Source: Paraspadella gotoi (Eukaryota > Chaetognatha). Taken from it: a DNA stretch of 64,000 nt. Under the pieces are notes generated by a model. The model was given only the letters and a program-made list of their open reading frames with translations. It had not been told where the DNA came from and made no database searches. Position numbers and translations under genes: made by a program. Position 1 is the first letter of the stretch. Every line of letters begins with the position of its first letter. This document shows, in pieces, positions 23,485 to 52,900 of this stretch. The stretch lies in contig CM119269.1 of the NCBI GenBank assembly GCA_051294375.1, forward strand, positions 2,770,026 through 2,834,025. Direction: 5' to 3'.

Positions 23485-25099
23485 GAGAGAGAGAGAGAGA
23501 AAATATATAACAGAGTTTTAATCAAATTTTGTAGTTTTTCTTTTACTTTTAATTTTAATTTTCAAATGTTATTTTCAGTCTCAAACTTCAAACTTCAGCA
23601 TATTTTGAAAATTCGAACCAAAAAAAAAATTAAGAACCTCTAGGAGCTATTTCTCGCTATGAGAGAATAAGGGGACATCATGAATCTTCTTTCGGAAGTT
23701 GACTCGAGAGAGTTGAGAATAAAACCGTCGACACTTAATCTAATAGGAGATTCAGAAAAAAACATCATTATTTCCTCTCGAGTTTGACGGAATTTTTCTG
23801 TTTTCTTGAGACAATCAATCATCATCGTTTTTATGCTTTATATCGAATAAAAAAATTGTTAATTTTTCAATAATGTTGAAAGAAAAACAACCTTTGCTTA
23901 CTCGATCAAACTGACAGTCTTTCGCTCTTTTTTTTTCTTCGGGGAGAACTTACTTTTCAAATCCTAACTTCGTAGGCGTCAGAAAAACTGCGATGCAAGC
24001 AGTACTATTGAGATTCATTCATTGTGCCCTTTCCCTGGCCTCTTTTTCCCCCTCTCCCTTTCTCGTCATCATCATCCACGAATCTCAACTTCTTTTTTCT
24101 TTACATTTTTTCTTTCCTTTTTTTTGTATTTTTTTCTTTCTTTTTCATTCCTTCTTTCCTCTTTTTTCCTTCATTCCCTTTCTTCGTTCCTCCTTTACAT
24201 TTTCCTCCATTCTTAAAAATCACAACAATCGTTCCCCGTTTCATTCGTAAATCATCCGCCGAATGTCGCATATCGCGCCCATCGATAGACCCATTTCGCT
24301 CTACCCCTGTGTTCANNNNNNNNNNNNNNNNNNNNNNNNNNNNNNNNNNNNNNNNNNNNNNNNNNNNNNNNNNNNNNNNNNNNNNNNNNNNNNNNNNNNN
24401 NNNNNNNNNNNNNNNNNNNNNNNNNNNNNNNNNNNNNNNNNNNNNNNNNNNNNNNNNNNNNNNNNNNNNNNNNNNNNNNNNNNNNNNNNNNNNNNNNNNN
24501 NNNNNNNNNNNNNNNNNNNNNNNNNNNNNNNNNNNNNNNNNNNNNNNNNNNNNNNNNNNNNNNNNNNNNNNNNNNNNNNNNNNNNNNNNNNNNNNNNNNN
24601 NNNNNNNNNNNNNNNNNNNNNNNNNNNNNNNNNNNNNNNNNNNNNNNNNNNNNNNNNNNNNNNNNNNNNNNNNNNNNNNNNNNNNNNNNNNNNNNNNNNN
24701 NNNNNNNNNNNNNNNNNNNNNNNNNNNNNNNNNNNNNNNNNNGACCCTCCGCGCTCCGTCGTTGGCTTCTCCTTCTGTGAGACATTTCGTGGCGTCATTT
24801 GTTAACCGGCGACCTTTACCTGCCTAATGTAACGCTCTCGCTTCCGTTTCTGGCCTCACGTTTCTGATTATTTATGATAATATGTTTTATATTTTTGGTT
24901 TAACTTTTTATGAGAAATCTGAATCTTTAATAAAAATTATTAAAAAAATTATTTTGAAAATTTCTTACTTTATAAGGATAAGACTAAAAATGTATTGTAT
25001 TTTGCTATTCTGTTCCCGAAACAATATTAACAAAATACTTTTTGTATTTAATAATCATACTATTTTGCATAAAATTGATTCAAATCAAATTTTTGTTCT
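23485..25099. other. Intergenic, AT- and CT-rich, with a 427-N gap
   Basis: No gene recognised. N fill 24316-24742. The Phe/Ser-rich frames around 23993-24250 come from T- and CT-rich DNA. Confidence 0.6.
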
Positions 25100-25345
25100 C
25101 AAGTGCTCCACACTAACTGATAAGGCACGAAGTGGGCTGAAGACTACTATCCGTTTCTGTGCCACTTCAGCAGCAATGGAACGGGTCCTGGGCTTGGAAC
25201 CAGGCTTGAGGGTTTTTCAGGCCCCTAAGGATGTTTCCGGCCGTCCTCACGCTTCCCTCAGACTAGACACTATCGGGGATCGATCCCGTTACTTAACGGT
25301 CATGAGCAGATGATATTACTCAATGAGCCACCGGGTCACGTCTGA
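25100..25345 (-). mobile_element. tRNA-derived SINE, copy 1
   Basis: Read on the minus strand from about 25345, the sequence starts GTGACCCGGTGGCTCATTGA, which resembles a Pol III A box (TGGCTCATTGAG). About 45 bases on is GGGATCGATCCCC, a close B-box match. The body continues to about 25100. The same arrangement and body recur at 52310-52560, so this is a dispersed family rather than a lone tRNA relic. Confidence 0.65.
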
Positions 25346-25767
25346 AGGTTCCTTGCTTATTAAAGGCTTATTAAAGGCGTTTCAAATGTCGTCTCTAGTC
25401 TCTACCACTTTCTCTCTCCCTCAAATTCCACTCTAACCACCCCGACCTCCACTCCCTCCATTCCCTCAGCTTCTCCACGGCCGTATCGAGCGGTGGGCGT
25501 GGCGGGCGTGGCCGGCGCAGGACCCGGGGTCGGCCAAAGGACTTCCGGGGGATTTTCCTGGATGACAATCTTTTGAGGGCTTTTTGGCTTGGCAGGTGAG
25601 AGAGAGAGAGGAGAATAAATCTACACGAGAAGTGAGAGGACTATTTAAACTTAAATTTTTTCATTTAATTCCATATTTGATTTCTCAATCCTGATTCTTA
25701 TTCACCGGGTTCCTTGGATTATTCTGATTTCCGATTCCTAATCTCTACTAAATCCCCCCCCCCCCAG

Positions 25768-42458
<16,691 letters not shown>

Positions 42459-42667
42459 AGAACAAAATACGAGAGAATTTATGGAAAACAAAAGGCGCGT
42501 CGACGTGATCAATCATCGCGAAAACGATTGGGGTCTTTGCAAAGTCACTTCTTTCTCTTAATTTAACTCTTTTTTTTTTCGCTTCTTCTCTAGTCATCGC
42601 TCTATTTTTAGACTTCGCTCTCAATAAACGGTAGAACAATTTAGCGTCGGTATTTGTCTTTCTGTTT

Positions 42668-43102
42668 ATGCGAGTGTGAGACAGAGAGTGAGTGGGAGAG
42701 AAGGAGAGACAGAAAGAGAGAGGAGAATTTTTGTCTAAACGAGGAAAAGAGAAAGCCAAGGAGAGGAGGAAGAAAAAAAAAAGAAGATTGGCTTTTTGTT
42801 TTCGGTTTATCGCGTAATTTTATCGCGGACCTCTCCACCATCCACGGCGACGTTTGAGGGGACAAAAAAAAATGGGTTGATTACCGCGAGATGGGATGGA
42901 ACGAAACTGCGCGGATAAAATTAGAGTGGAAACTACAACAGGAATAGTTTTCTAAGCAAGGAAACGCTCAGGCTGAACCTATGCACTGCGGACCGGAACT
43001 CAGAAGCCATTTCGTCAAAAAAAAAAAATAACAAAAAAAAGGCGACGGTAATAATTTAAAACCAAAAAAAATTTGTATTATCGTAAGCATGGCTGACAAA
43101 AA
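42668..43102 (+). repeat. Duplicated block, copy 1 (copy 2 at 45410-45841)
   Basis: This 435-bp block begins just past the synaptotagmin poly(A) signal and recurs almost exactly 2.7 kb downstream. The second copy differs mainly by single-base deletions, often in homopolymers. The two blocks bracket the AOX gene. A true duplication and an assembly artefact are both possible; the indel-only divergence favours the latter. Confidence 0.8.
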
Positions 43103-43262
43103 TTCAAATAATATTAGCTTAAAAAAACATACATTTATTAATTACTAAGTGATTCATCACAGCTCCACCTGTTTTTCTCAAGAAACGATCACGCAGTCTC
43201 GATCAGAAAGTAAGTAAACGCCACCATCCCTCCTCTTCTATCCAACTCCAAAATGACTCGGC

Positions 43263-44919
43263 TCAGTATCCCGGGGCGAAGGGATTTTTGTCGGTGAGTT
43301 TCATTCCGCCCAGGGTATGGTTGACGAGGCGGTGGTGAGCCTCGTCCGCGCGTATCACGTTAAAGACGTCGCGCATCATCGCGTTGTCCTGCAACTCCCA
43401 GTAGCGGATCGCCACCTCGGGAGCCTTCATCGCCACCAGCTGCGGTTGACCCCCGCCGTCCATGTCGGCCAAGATGCCGGTGTAGGTCACCACCGCTTGC
43501 TCTTCTAAGTAGCCGACGAGCCTAGAACCAAATGGAAGACGATAAATGTTTACAAAATGTTTACAGAACAGTGACTTTATTTTTACGTGCATTTTCCTTT
43601 GATCACATGATATAACATGACATGACATGACTAAAAAACTTACTTAGCCCGTGTAAAACATGCACTGAATCATAATTCCGTCTTTTATTCCTTATAGTTA
43701 TACGGACAGATATACGGACCGACAGACCGACCGAGTTGCTCCGCGAGTACTCGCGTTGTTTTGCTCCATCTCCCGATCCTGCCAAACATGCTCCCACAAA
43801 TCTGACTCGCCTGTGGCAAAACCTCGGGCTGATTAGGTAGCCCAAAGTGTAGCCAGCCAAGAATATAAACTGGGTGACCACGACGAGGATTCTGAAGGCA
43901 GGACCCGGCTCCAGCAGCTCGATGAATGTCAGCAGGTGGAGTCGCTCGTTCTCCGCCTCCTCGAGCAGCGTGTGGATCCAGCCATGATCCCGCTGCATTC
44001 GTCGCAGAGAGTGGAGATGGCGGATCATCCCGGCAACGAACCCGGGCACCGCCGCAACCGTCTCCAAGAAGATCACGCGCCGAATGTAGGTCTTGTAACT
44101 CGGCTGTTTTGGGTTGTTTTTTGTTTGTTTAAAAAGAAAAAAAAAGAAATTGTGATTTAAACCAGATTCGTCGAATTTTTAGGGGAACTCCCGTAAATTC
44201 TTTTGTCATTGTATCCTCATATTTTGGGGCTAAAAGTCTTTACTCTTTAGTAATGGGCAAATCCATGTGACACACGCCGCAGTTTCTAATATTCTTTCTT
44301 AATTGTAAAATTGTATTAATTTATTTATTTATTTTTTTTTAAAGATCGACATCACTATCACAACCACTATCACCCTTTAAGCCTTTATTAGTTTTCTTTA
44401 TTAGCATTTTTAAATTTGAATATAAAAGTCTAAATCCAAGCACGGAATTTTTGACTGGCATGGGATTTATTTTCATTGGAAAAGAGTGATAAGTTTATTC
44501 TTTCCTCAAAAAATTTACATAAACTGTAATGAAACAAATACCTTTCCGAACTTGTAGAGGGTGATGATATCGAAGGAGTTTCGAATTAAGAGGATGGCTC
44601 CGTAGGCGGACCAATCGAGTAAGTTCTGCGGCTTGTAATGGTTAATTTCCACGCCGTCGGCCTCTTCGTCCGACCAAATGGGGTGAGGCATGGTGTAATC
44701 TTGACCCTTATTCTGCACCATGATGGCGATGTCGGCTTTTCTAAAGTGGGTGGGGTTCCGCGTCGCCACCTCCTTGTAGTGCTCGAAGTCGTCCTTCGGG
44801 TAATCCATCAAGAGTGGTCGAGACGTGGACAACAATCGAACGGGGGACGTCGGGGGCTTAAAGTGGTGGCGCAAGATGCCGGCCCCGAGCGAGGAGCCGC
44901 GGCGGAGGAAAAACGCCAT
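43263..44919 (-). CDS. AOX: Mitochondrial alternative oxidase
   Basis: Non-haem diiron ubiquinol oxidase of the inner mitochondrial membrane, moving electrons from ubiquinol to O2 past complexes III and IV. Three minus-strand exons, 44919-44542, 44091-43811 and 43521-43263, join in phase to 305 residues plus stop. The N-terminus (MAFFLRRGSSLGAGILRHHF...) is basic, Ser-rich and without acidic residues for about 35 residues, as expected of a mitochondrial targeting peptide. The diiron ligands are visible: Glu in FLET, Glu and His in EEAENERLH, Glu in LEEQAV, and Glu/His in ADEAHH. The second exon ends CACAG|GCGAGT, a GC donor, needed for CHR-LVGYLEE continuity. The start follows the family's N-terminal layout. 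A TTTATT (AATAAA on the minus strand) lies near 43134. Tail-to-tail with the synaptotagmin gene. Confidence 0.93.
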
Positions 44920-46176
44920 TTCTCACGCGAGAATACGAATTGAGGCTACGTTAATGATTTCTGTGATGAGTACGGATGGTTTCTACGGAAGCATTTTATC
45001 GAGGTGTTTTGGGTAAACGAGCACACTAAATACAAAAATCATTTTCTTACAAAATTAATTTTAAGGCATAGTTTATTCAACTGTAGGTTGTTATGCCTTT
45101 CAACAATCTCCGTGCAAAAAAAAGTTTGTACTTAGAGAAATAATTAATCCATGAGATAGTGAAATATTGGTGCGACCTGGTCGGCGAATTGTTGTTATAT
45201 TTATTTCCTTAAATTATTACCATTCTTTTCTTCATAGGACATTGATTGACGAAATATCGCGACGAAACTTATCCCGACTTGAGAAGAAAGCTCCATAAAT
45301 AAATAGTTGTAGTCTCCTTTAACGATGGCCTTTTGTTTTAGCAAAGAATGAGAGGGATTCTTTCAAAGGATTAGTAACGACACGACGAGATAGTTGTTCA
45401 TCAGGCTTATGCGAGTGTGAGACAGAGAGTGAGTGGGAGAGAAGGAGAGACAGAAAGAGAGAGGAGAATTTTTGTCTAAACGAGGAAAAGAGAAAGCCAA
45501 GGAGAGGAGGAAGAAAAAAAAAAGAAGATTGGTTTTTGTTTCGGTTATCGCGTAATTTTATCGCGGACCTCTCCACCATCCACGGGACGTTTGAGGGACC
45601 AAAAAAATGGGTTGATTACCGCGAGATGGGATGGAACGAAACTGCGCGGATAAAATTAGAGTGGAAACTACAACAGGAATAGTTTTTCTATAGCAAGGAA
45701 ACGCTCAGGCTGAACCTATGCACTGCGGACCGGAACTCAGAAGCCATTCGTCAAAAAAAAAAAAATAACAAAAAAAAGGCGACGGTAATAATTTAAAACC
45801 AAAAAAATTTGTATTATCGTAAGCATGGCTGACAAAAATTCTTTATGAAATTGGTACAACCAATATTATTTAATTATCCATTCATTTAATAAATAAGCTA
45901 TTTTGCCCCTGAGTTTGGAGTTTGGACTGGCTTTGGTGGTTTAAGGCCTCCATCACTCTTACAAGATAATTATATATCATATTATATATTATATTATATA
46001 TAATAAAGCTCCGATAAAGCAAACTGATTTAATCTCTAATCTTAAATATCTATTTTACAAAACAAAACTAATTCTTCAAAAAAAAAGAACGTTTATTAAC
46101 TTACGAATTTAACGACAAAAGATTATCACAACGTAATATCACAAAACAATGGGTGAAAAAAAAAGCCGGTGAAGAA
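44920..46176. other. Intergenic between AOX and GPCR
   Basis: Apart from the duplicated block and the inverted repeat fragment at 45886-45966, nothing is recognised. Presumed AOX promoter side (minus strand) at 44920-45300. AATAAA on the minus strand at 46092-46097 fits the GPCR 3' end. Confidence 0.6.
45410..45841 (+). repeat. Duplicated block, copy 2
   Basis: Second copy of 42668-43102, with missing bases in homopolymers and at scattered sites (for example TTTCGGTTATCG here against TTTTCGGTTTATCG). It lies between the AOX 5' end and the GPCR 3' end. No gene within. Confidence 0.8.
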
Positions 46177-47043
46177 CTAAACCACGTCTGCCGGATCGGT
46201 TATAACCACAGGCGGCGAGGAATCAGTCGTCTCTTCGATCAACGGACCCTCGACGTCGGCTTTTTTGTCGGTTAAGTCGGTTCGGCTTCTTCCGTGGTCG
46301 TCGTCGTCATTGTTGTTGTTGTTATTGTTGCTTTTCTTCGCCTCCCCTTCATTTCTGTCCGTACGAGTCTCGTATTCGACCTCCGGCGCCGCTTCGCGTC
46401 CCTCGGCGTCGACGAGGTTTCCGGCGTCGTCGTCACGGTCGTCGTCGGCGCCGTCCTCAAAACGTCCGACGCGTTCGGCGATCGCCGGCGGCCAGTCTCC
46501 GACGCGGACGCCGACGTTGCCGGAGCCGCCGCCGGAGACCGAAGTGCTGCCGGTGCTGCGACGCCGACACGGATTGCCGCGGCGGCGGGAGCAGCGGACG
46601 AGGCGCGTGAACCGCGCCAGCCGCGTGCAACGGTTCAGTCGATGCAGGCCGCCGCAGCAGAAGAGGTGCAGGAAGGTGTGCTTGAAGTCGGCGCTCAACC
46701 ACAAGTAGATGAAGAGGTTCGATGAAGAGTTGAAGGCGAGGAGGAGGTAGTTGACGGAGACGCCCTCGGCCGACGCTACTGACTCCAGGCGGAAGAGTTT
46801 GAAATGATGGAGGCAGAAGATGAAGTCGAGAATGTGAGTCACGAAGTACATCACCACCACTCCCAGAGACATTCTGTGTTATAAATAAATATAACTAATA
46901 ATATTGACATTTTAAAGAGGGTTTAAACTAATTTGTTAATAATTAATTTGTTACCATTGCCAGCAACATAATTTTATTGTTAATTGTTAAATCAATTTAT
47001 TTCAAAAATAAAAAATAATAATAATATAATAATAATAATAATA

Positions 47044-47094
<51 letters not shown>

Positions 47095-48267
47095 CTGAAA
47101 ATAAGATTATGATTATGAAGATGATTGCTGATGATGAACAGAGACGACGATGACGACGACGAACGACGTGATGAGTGATGACGATGATGATGTNNNNNNN
47201 NNNNNNNNNNNNNNNNNNNNNNNNNNNNNNNNNNNNNNNNNNNNNNNNNNNNNNNNNNNNNNNNNNNNNNNNNNNNNNNNNNNNNNNNNNNNNNNNNNNN
47301 NNNNNNNNNNNNNNNNNNNNNNNNNNNNNTTGATCTTGTGGTTCAATATTGCTAGACTTTAGGGCCCCCGACTGTAAAACGGGCGGTTATGATCTCGTTG
47401 GATAGAATATCTATGAGGGTATTAATTAATAACTAAATTCTATTGGAGCTAGAATTTTAAAACATACCCTTAAACAACCTGGTCTGATCCTCTTGCACTG
47501 AGATACCGATGGAAACGTCGTTGAGCCGGATTGAGGGTGATTGTCCCGCGCCGCCGGACGTCCTCGCCGACATTCCGTCACTGCGGCATCGGTCGCTCTC
47601 CACTCGTCGTCGTTTCCGGAGCCGCTGGTAGGCATCTCGCGATGACACACCGCTGGCGTCACCAGCGTATCGACGCGGCGCCAATGGCGTCATCTCGCGT
47701 CGCCACTCAGAGTTGAGCCCGTTCGTCATGAAGGACTGATGGCGCATGAGACGAACGGGTTGATGCAGAGGCGAATGCTGGGGACGGAGATACGGATGAG
47801 GGAAGACGCTTATCAAACCGCCATCAACTTGGTCTGTTCGAATGATTGATGATGATGACGATGATTCAATGTGATGAAATGAGAATAATTGATGATTGAT
47901 ATTGTTGATGATGATTTATGATAATTGATTATGATGATGATGATGATGACGATGATTATGATGATAAAATAAAATATAAATTTAAAAATAATCAAAGATG
48001 ATGACTGTGTTGATTGTTCATCGAGCGGATAATTATGACGATGACGCCTATTATGATGCAAATGATAAAGAAGAGGAAACGGCCTCACCTTATGATGCAA
48101 ATGATACGGCCTCACCTTATGATGACCGCGGAGACGAGAATGAGGGAGAATGGAAGGAAGAAGCGAAAGAGAGCGAAGATCCATCGAAGGATCTTGAGAC
48201 ATGATTCGTCGCAGGCGTCGATGTAGAAGGGAGAGTCGACGTTGCTGTTGGCAACGTGATTAAGGAC
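46177..48267 (-). other. GPCR 3' exon cluster (TM5 to C-tail)
   Basis: Three exons. The TM5 exon (48267-48116) reads [20 protein letters not shown] then SAVIIR and ends at a donor lying in a short tandem duplication. The loop-3 exon is basic and Ser/Arg-rich; its 5' boundary at about 47808 is chosen by phase and has a weak acceptor. The last exon has TM6 ([17 protein letters not shown]) and TM7. The 136-N gap and the AAT repeat lie between the last two. Confidence 0.65.
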
Positions 48268-49919
48268 CTGAGAGGGGAAAAAATGGGAGACATGGAAAAT
48301 ATTAACAAGTTTTGTCATCGGTTGAGTAATGAGTAATCGTAACCGACAGACAAACGGACCGACAGAAAAAAAACGTGATGGTCACAAACGGAGCGAATCG
48401 TTGAATCATTTCACGCACTTTGAGATCTTCTCGATTTTCTCTCTGAGCCCAAATGTTCCCATTGAGGCGCTTATCAATGATTTCGTCAAGAGGCGCTAAG
48501 TCCAAGACTACGAACATTTCTGCCATAGCTTTCGATTTATCTCCACCGTAACATTTTTCTTATCTGAATAAAATTTAAAATCATTTTCTGAGTCAGGTTA
48601 AGTTTTTTCGTGTCTTTTTTTTTTTTTTTTTTTTTTTTGCGGTTGATTATAATTTCAATAAAAAGTTGGAAAAATCGTTTCGCCCGAAGGACAAGTAAAG
48701 GTTTCCCAACCGAGCGTAAAAAAAAGAGCAACAACGAATTAGTGACTTTTCGTCATAAACGTCTCCGCCAAAAGTCATGGAGTCTTTGGATTTCGTCTCC
48801 TCCTACGCGAAACGACGATCCCTTCCGGACGTCTCGCTCAACTTCCACGCGGGACAACATTTCGGATCGTCGAGCGGCGCGGGACACGTGGGCAAGAAGT
48901 TGCCGGTGGTGGAGGACGAGGAGACGGCGGGGAGGTGGATGGAGCGAGGAAAGAAGGGGAGGACTCGAACGATGTCGCCCGTTGGGTGAGTGGGAAGAAG
49001 GATGAAATAGTGAACGGGCAAAAAAGACCCCGGATGGAAATTGAAATAAATTAGATTTAATTGTTTTTTGAAGGAAAATAACTTCATCCTCCCTCTCCCA
49101 CCCGAGACAGACGCCAAAGTCAGGACGCGACGCGGCGTCGAGGACAGTCGCTGCTGCAGCGGCTGGAGCTCGGCGATGCGGCGGAGACGCGGCACAAGTT
49201 CCTAGGCGACTCGGGACTCAAAGTCTCTAACGTCTGCTTGAGCGGCCTCTCCTTCGGCACCTTCCCCGGGTCGCCCGCCCGAAACACCAACGAGGCCGTC
49301 AGTCGAGGTCTTCTCGACACCTTCGTCGAGATGGGCGGGAACTTCATAGACACGGCGGACACGTGAGTGGGGTGGGGGTGGGTAAGGAAAGGTTCAGGGT
49401 GAGTTGTTGACTGTTGAGGAGGCTTGTATATTATTTAAGAGTATCGCGCCAATGATTGGCCTTGAACGTCGCGCCAATGATTGGCCTTGAACGTCGCGCC
49501 AATGATTGGCCTTGAACGTCGCGCCAATGATTGGCCTTGAACGTCGCGCCATCGAAGAGAAAACTTGTTTACGGTTCGAAAAGGCCCAACCTTAGGCGAA
49601 AAGGCCCAACCTTGGGCGAAGCTTTTTTTTTCTTTCTTCACTGCGTCTGATCCTGGATTGTATCCAATTTGAAAAGGGATTGGAAGAGATTTTTTTTTTG
49701 GGGGGGGGGGTGGCGAATTTAGACGTGGGAAAACTCTCTCTCTCTCTCTCACTCTCTCTCTCTCTGTGTTTATGTCTTCCTCGGCCTCGCTCACTCTCTT
49801 ACAGTCTTCGTCAAAAGTCCCGAATGTCTTTTTCAATTGTCGGTTCGTTCATCCCAGTTCGTTAACATCTTTCTTTTTTTCTCACAAAAAACCTCGGAAG
49901 TCAAAATAAGAAAAGTTAA

Positions 49920-49993
<74 letters not shown>

Positions 49994-52900
49994 GACGTGA
50001 ATGAAGAATTATGAAGTTTATCAATTAGCCTCCGCCTAATCTTGATTTATCCAATTTGCTTCCTCTTTAAGGGAACCATGAAGCTAAATGGAGACTATTT
50101 AAAAAACGATAACCCGAGATAGAAAATTATTTATGTGATAATGAGCGTAACATATTTTTAAGTTACTCCGACCATGATTTTCGAGTTAATAAGCGTTTTA
50201 TTTGTCCGTATTATCTTTAAAAAAAATTTCTCCCAAAAAAAAAAAGGAACTTTAAAAAATGTTAATTTACGAGCTTAATTTTAAAAAATTTCTGAGAGAA
50301 TTGAATTGAAACAGAAAGAAGCGAAGAGAAAGTCACCTTTTTTTTTTTTTCTTTCTCGATTTTTCTTCGTTAAAGACTCATTTCGCTTCGTTTTCCCCCC
50401 TGACCTTTGGCTTTACCGACCGACCCGCGACCGACGACCGACCGACCGACCGAACCGACGACCGACCGACCGACCGACCGACCGACCGACCGACCGACCG
50501 ACCGACCGACCGACCGACGACCGACGCGACGACCGAACCGACCGACCGACCGACCGACCGACGCGCGCCGACCGACCGACCGACCGACCGACCGACCGAC
50601 CGACCGACCGACCGACCGACCGACCGACGACGACCGACCGACCGGACCGACCGACCGACCGACCGACGCCGACCGAACCGACCGACCGGCGACCGACCGA
50701 CCGACCGACCGACCGACCGACGACGACCGACGTCCCGAAAACGACCCTTTATCGTCAAAAGGTCTTTGAAAGCGGCGAATTCGCTCTCTTCGCCCCCCGG
50801 CTCTTTTTTAAAGGCGACGCCCTTAAACCGTATGATTGATTGATCGTGTCTCAATATTATGAAATATTTTCCATCCGCATCTGCAGTTTAGCCGCTTTAG
50901 AGAAGGCCCCTTCCGTCAACAAAGTATTCTACTGTGGACGCAACAAGTTTCAGAGTAAGAATAATTTATTCTTCAACAACGTTATAAACAATAACAGTCA
51001 AAATGCTCAGATGCTAAGTCTATTACAATGGTATTTACAAAGGTCAACGTTTGACCATAAAGATCAACCGTTTTGACCATAAATAAGTTGGGGGAATTGA
51101 GCGAGGTAAGGTTGGTAAGGTCATGTGGTTTGACCGAGGTTGCGTGTTCTAGATGTTCGTCCACACTACCCTATTAAATTACAGCAATACCGTGCGCTTC
51201 ATTCCAACTTATTTGTCATCGTTTATTTCTCATTTATTTTTGGCTAAATATTCTTTTTAATTAGTAAAGCTTCCGAAAAGTAACACGTCCTCGTACAAGA
51301 TCACGAACGTCTTCCCACCTCCCTTCCCGCCTTCCTCTCCGCCCCACCTCCCCTCCTTCCCCCCTAGCTACCCCGGCATGGGTTCCCACGCTGGCCTCTC
51401 CGAGTCCATCATAGGTCGGTGGTTGTCTGGTCGCGACCGACACCGCATCGTCGTCGGCACTAAATGTCGTTACGTCACCGATCCCGGTTCGCCCAATGGA
51501 GTCGGTCTCTCCAGGTAAGGACAGATGCCGTTCGCAAAAGCAACAGCGCTTACGTCGACTCTCTCCCTCCTTAAATCCGAAAAGAAACCACATCCTGCGC
51601 AGTCTGGACCAAAGCCTCAAACGCCTCCAGACGGACTACGTAGATCTCTATCAGATCCACGGCTGGGACGCCGGGACGCCGGTCGAGCGCGTTCTTCGCA
51701 CGCTGGACGACGCCGTCCGCGCCGGAAAGGTGCGCTACATCGGCGCCGCCAACCTCGCCGCCTGGCAGCTGCAGAAATTCTGCTCCTACGCCCAATTCAT
51801 GGGGCTGGAGAAGCTGGTGACGGCGCAAATGAACTACAGCCTGTTGGCGAGGGGAATCGAGAACGACGTGAGAAACTTTTCTTTTTTTAAGGAGGAAATG
51901 TTTATGTTTTGTTTTCGGAAATTCCCTTTCTCCTACGTCTGCCCTTATTTTGATTTTAAATTAACTTAATCTGGTTGAACGAACCAAATTAGGTGGAATT
52001 AGCGAATAGCGAGACGAGAGAAAATTAAAATCGAAAAAGAGTTCTCGTGAAAATGAAACATCTGTGCTACAATCGAGAGAAAACTATTGATTTCATTCAA
52101 CTTCAAACACAGGTGGTCGAGGTTTGTCGCGAAGAGAAGGTCGGCATTCTGAGCTGGAGTCCTTTGAGGAACGGACTCTTGCGACGAAAGGCTTCGCGAC
52201 CGACGGACGTCGGAGCCGACGACGTCTTCGAACCCAAGAAAAGCGGAGAGTTCAAGGTGAAAAGAGAACAAATACCGATTCCATCGCGTCTGTCCGTGTC
52301 TCTCCACCGCTTGCGGCCCAAAAGCATCTGTGGATAAGGCGCAGAGTAGACTGAAAACTACTATCCGTATCTTCTATGCCCCCTTCAGCAGCCATAGAAG
52401 GGGTCCTGGGCTTGGAACCAGGTTTAAGGTTTTTCCAGGCCTTCCTCGAGATTCCCGCAGTGTAGGTACCGGGTTGGGATGGAACCTGGTACCTAGTGGC
52501 CAATGAGCTGAAAGCTTTACTCAATGAGCCACTGGGTGACGACTGCAGGTGTCACGCTAATAGGTGGGGTGAACTTTTGCAATACCCGACTACATATCTC
52601 ATTGCTCACATGATCGCAGGGAAACGAAAATGAGAAGGACCGCTACAATCGCGTCGTCGACGTCGCGGAACATGTCGCTAAGACCAACGATAAGACGATG
52701 GCGCAGGCGAGTAAAGGAAAGGAAAGGAAAGGAAAGGAAAGGAAAGGAAAGGAAAGAAAAGAAAGAAAAAGAAAGAAAAGAAAAGAAAAGAAAAGAAAAA
52801 GAAAAGAAAAGAAAAAGAAAAGAAAAGAAAGAAAAGGAAAGGAAAAAGAAAAAAACTTAGCCTGTGAAAATTTAGGAGGCAAGATAGCTATGATTCATTG

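Noticed and set aside
25540-25595. Upstream synaptotagmin exon ending GCAG|GTGAGA
   Set aside because: The phase-compatible frame hits TGA at 25574-25576 with no ATG after it, so it would need a sequence error.
46265-46725. Plus-strand open frames opposite the GPCR tail
   Set aside because: Shadows of GC-rich GPCR coding sequence on the minus strand.
50306-50854. Thr-Asp-Arg-Pro repeat protein of about 177 residues
   Set aside because: Simple GACC tetranucleotide tract open in several frames on both strands, lying in an aldo-keto reductase intron.
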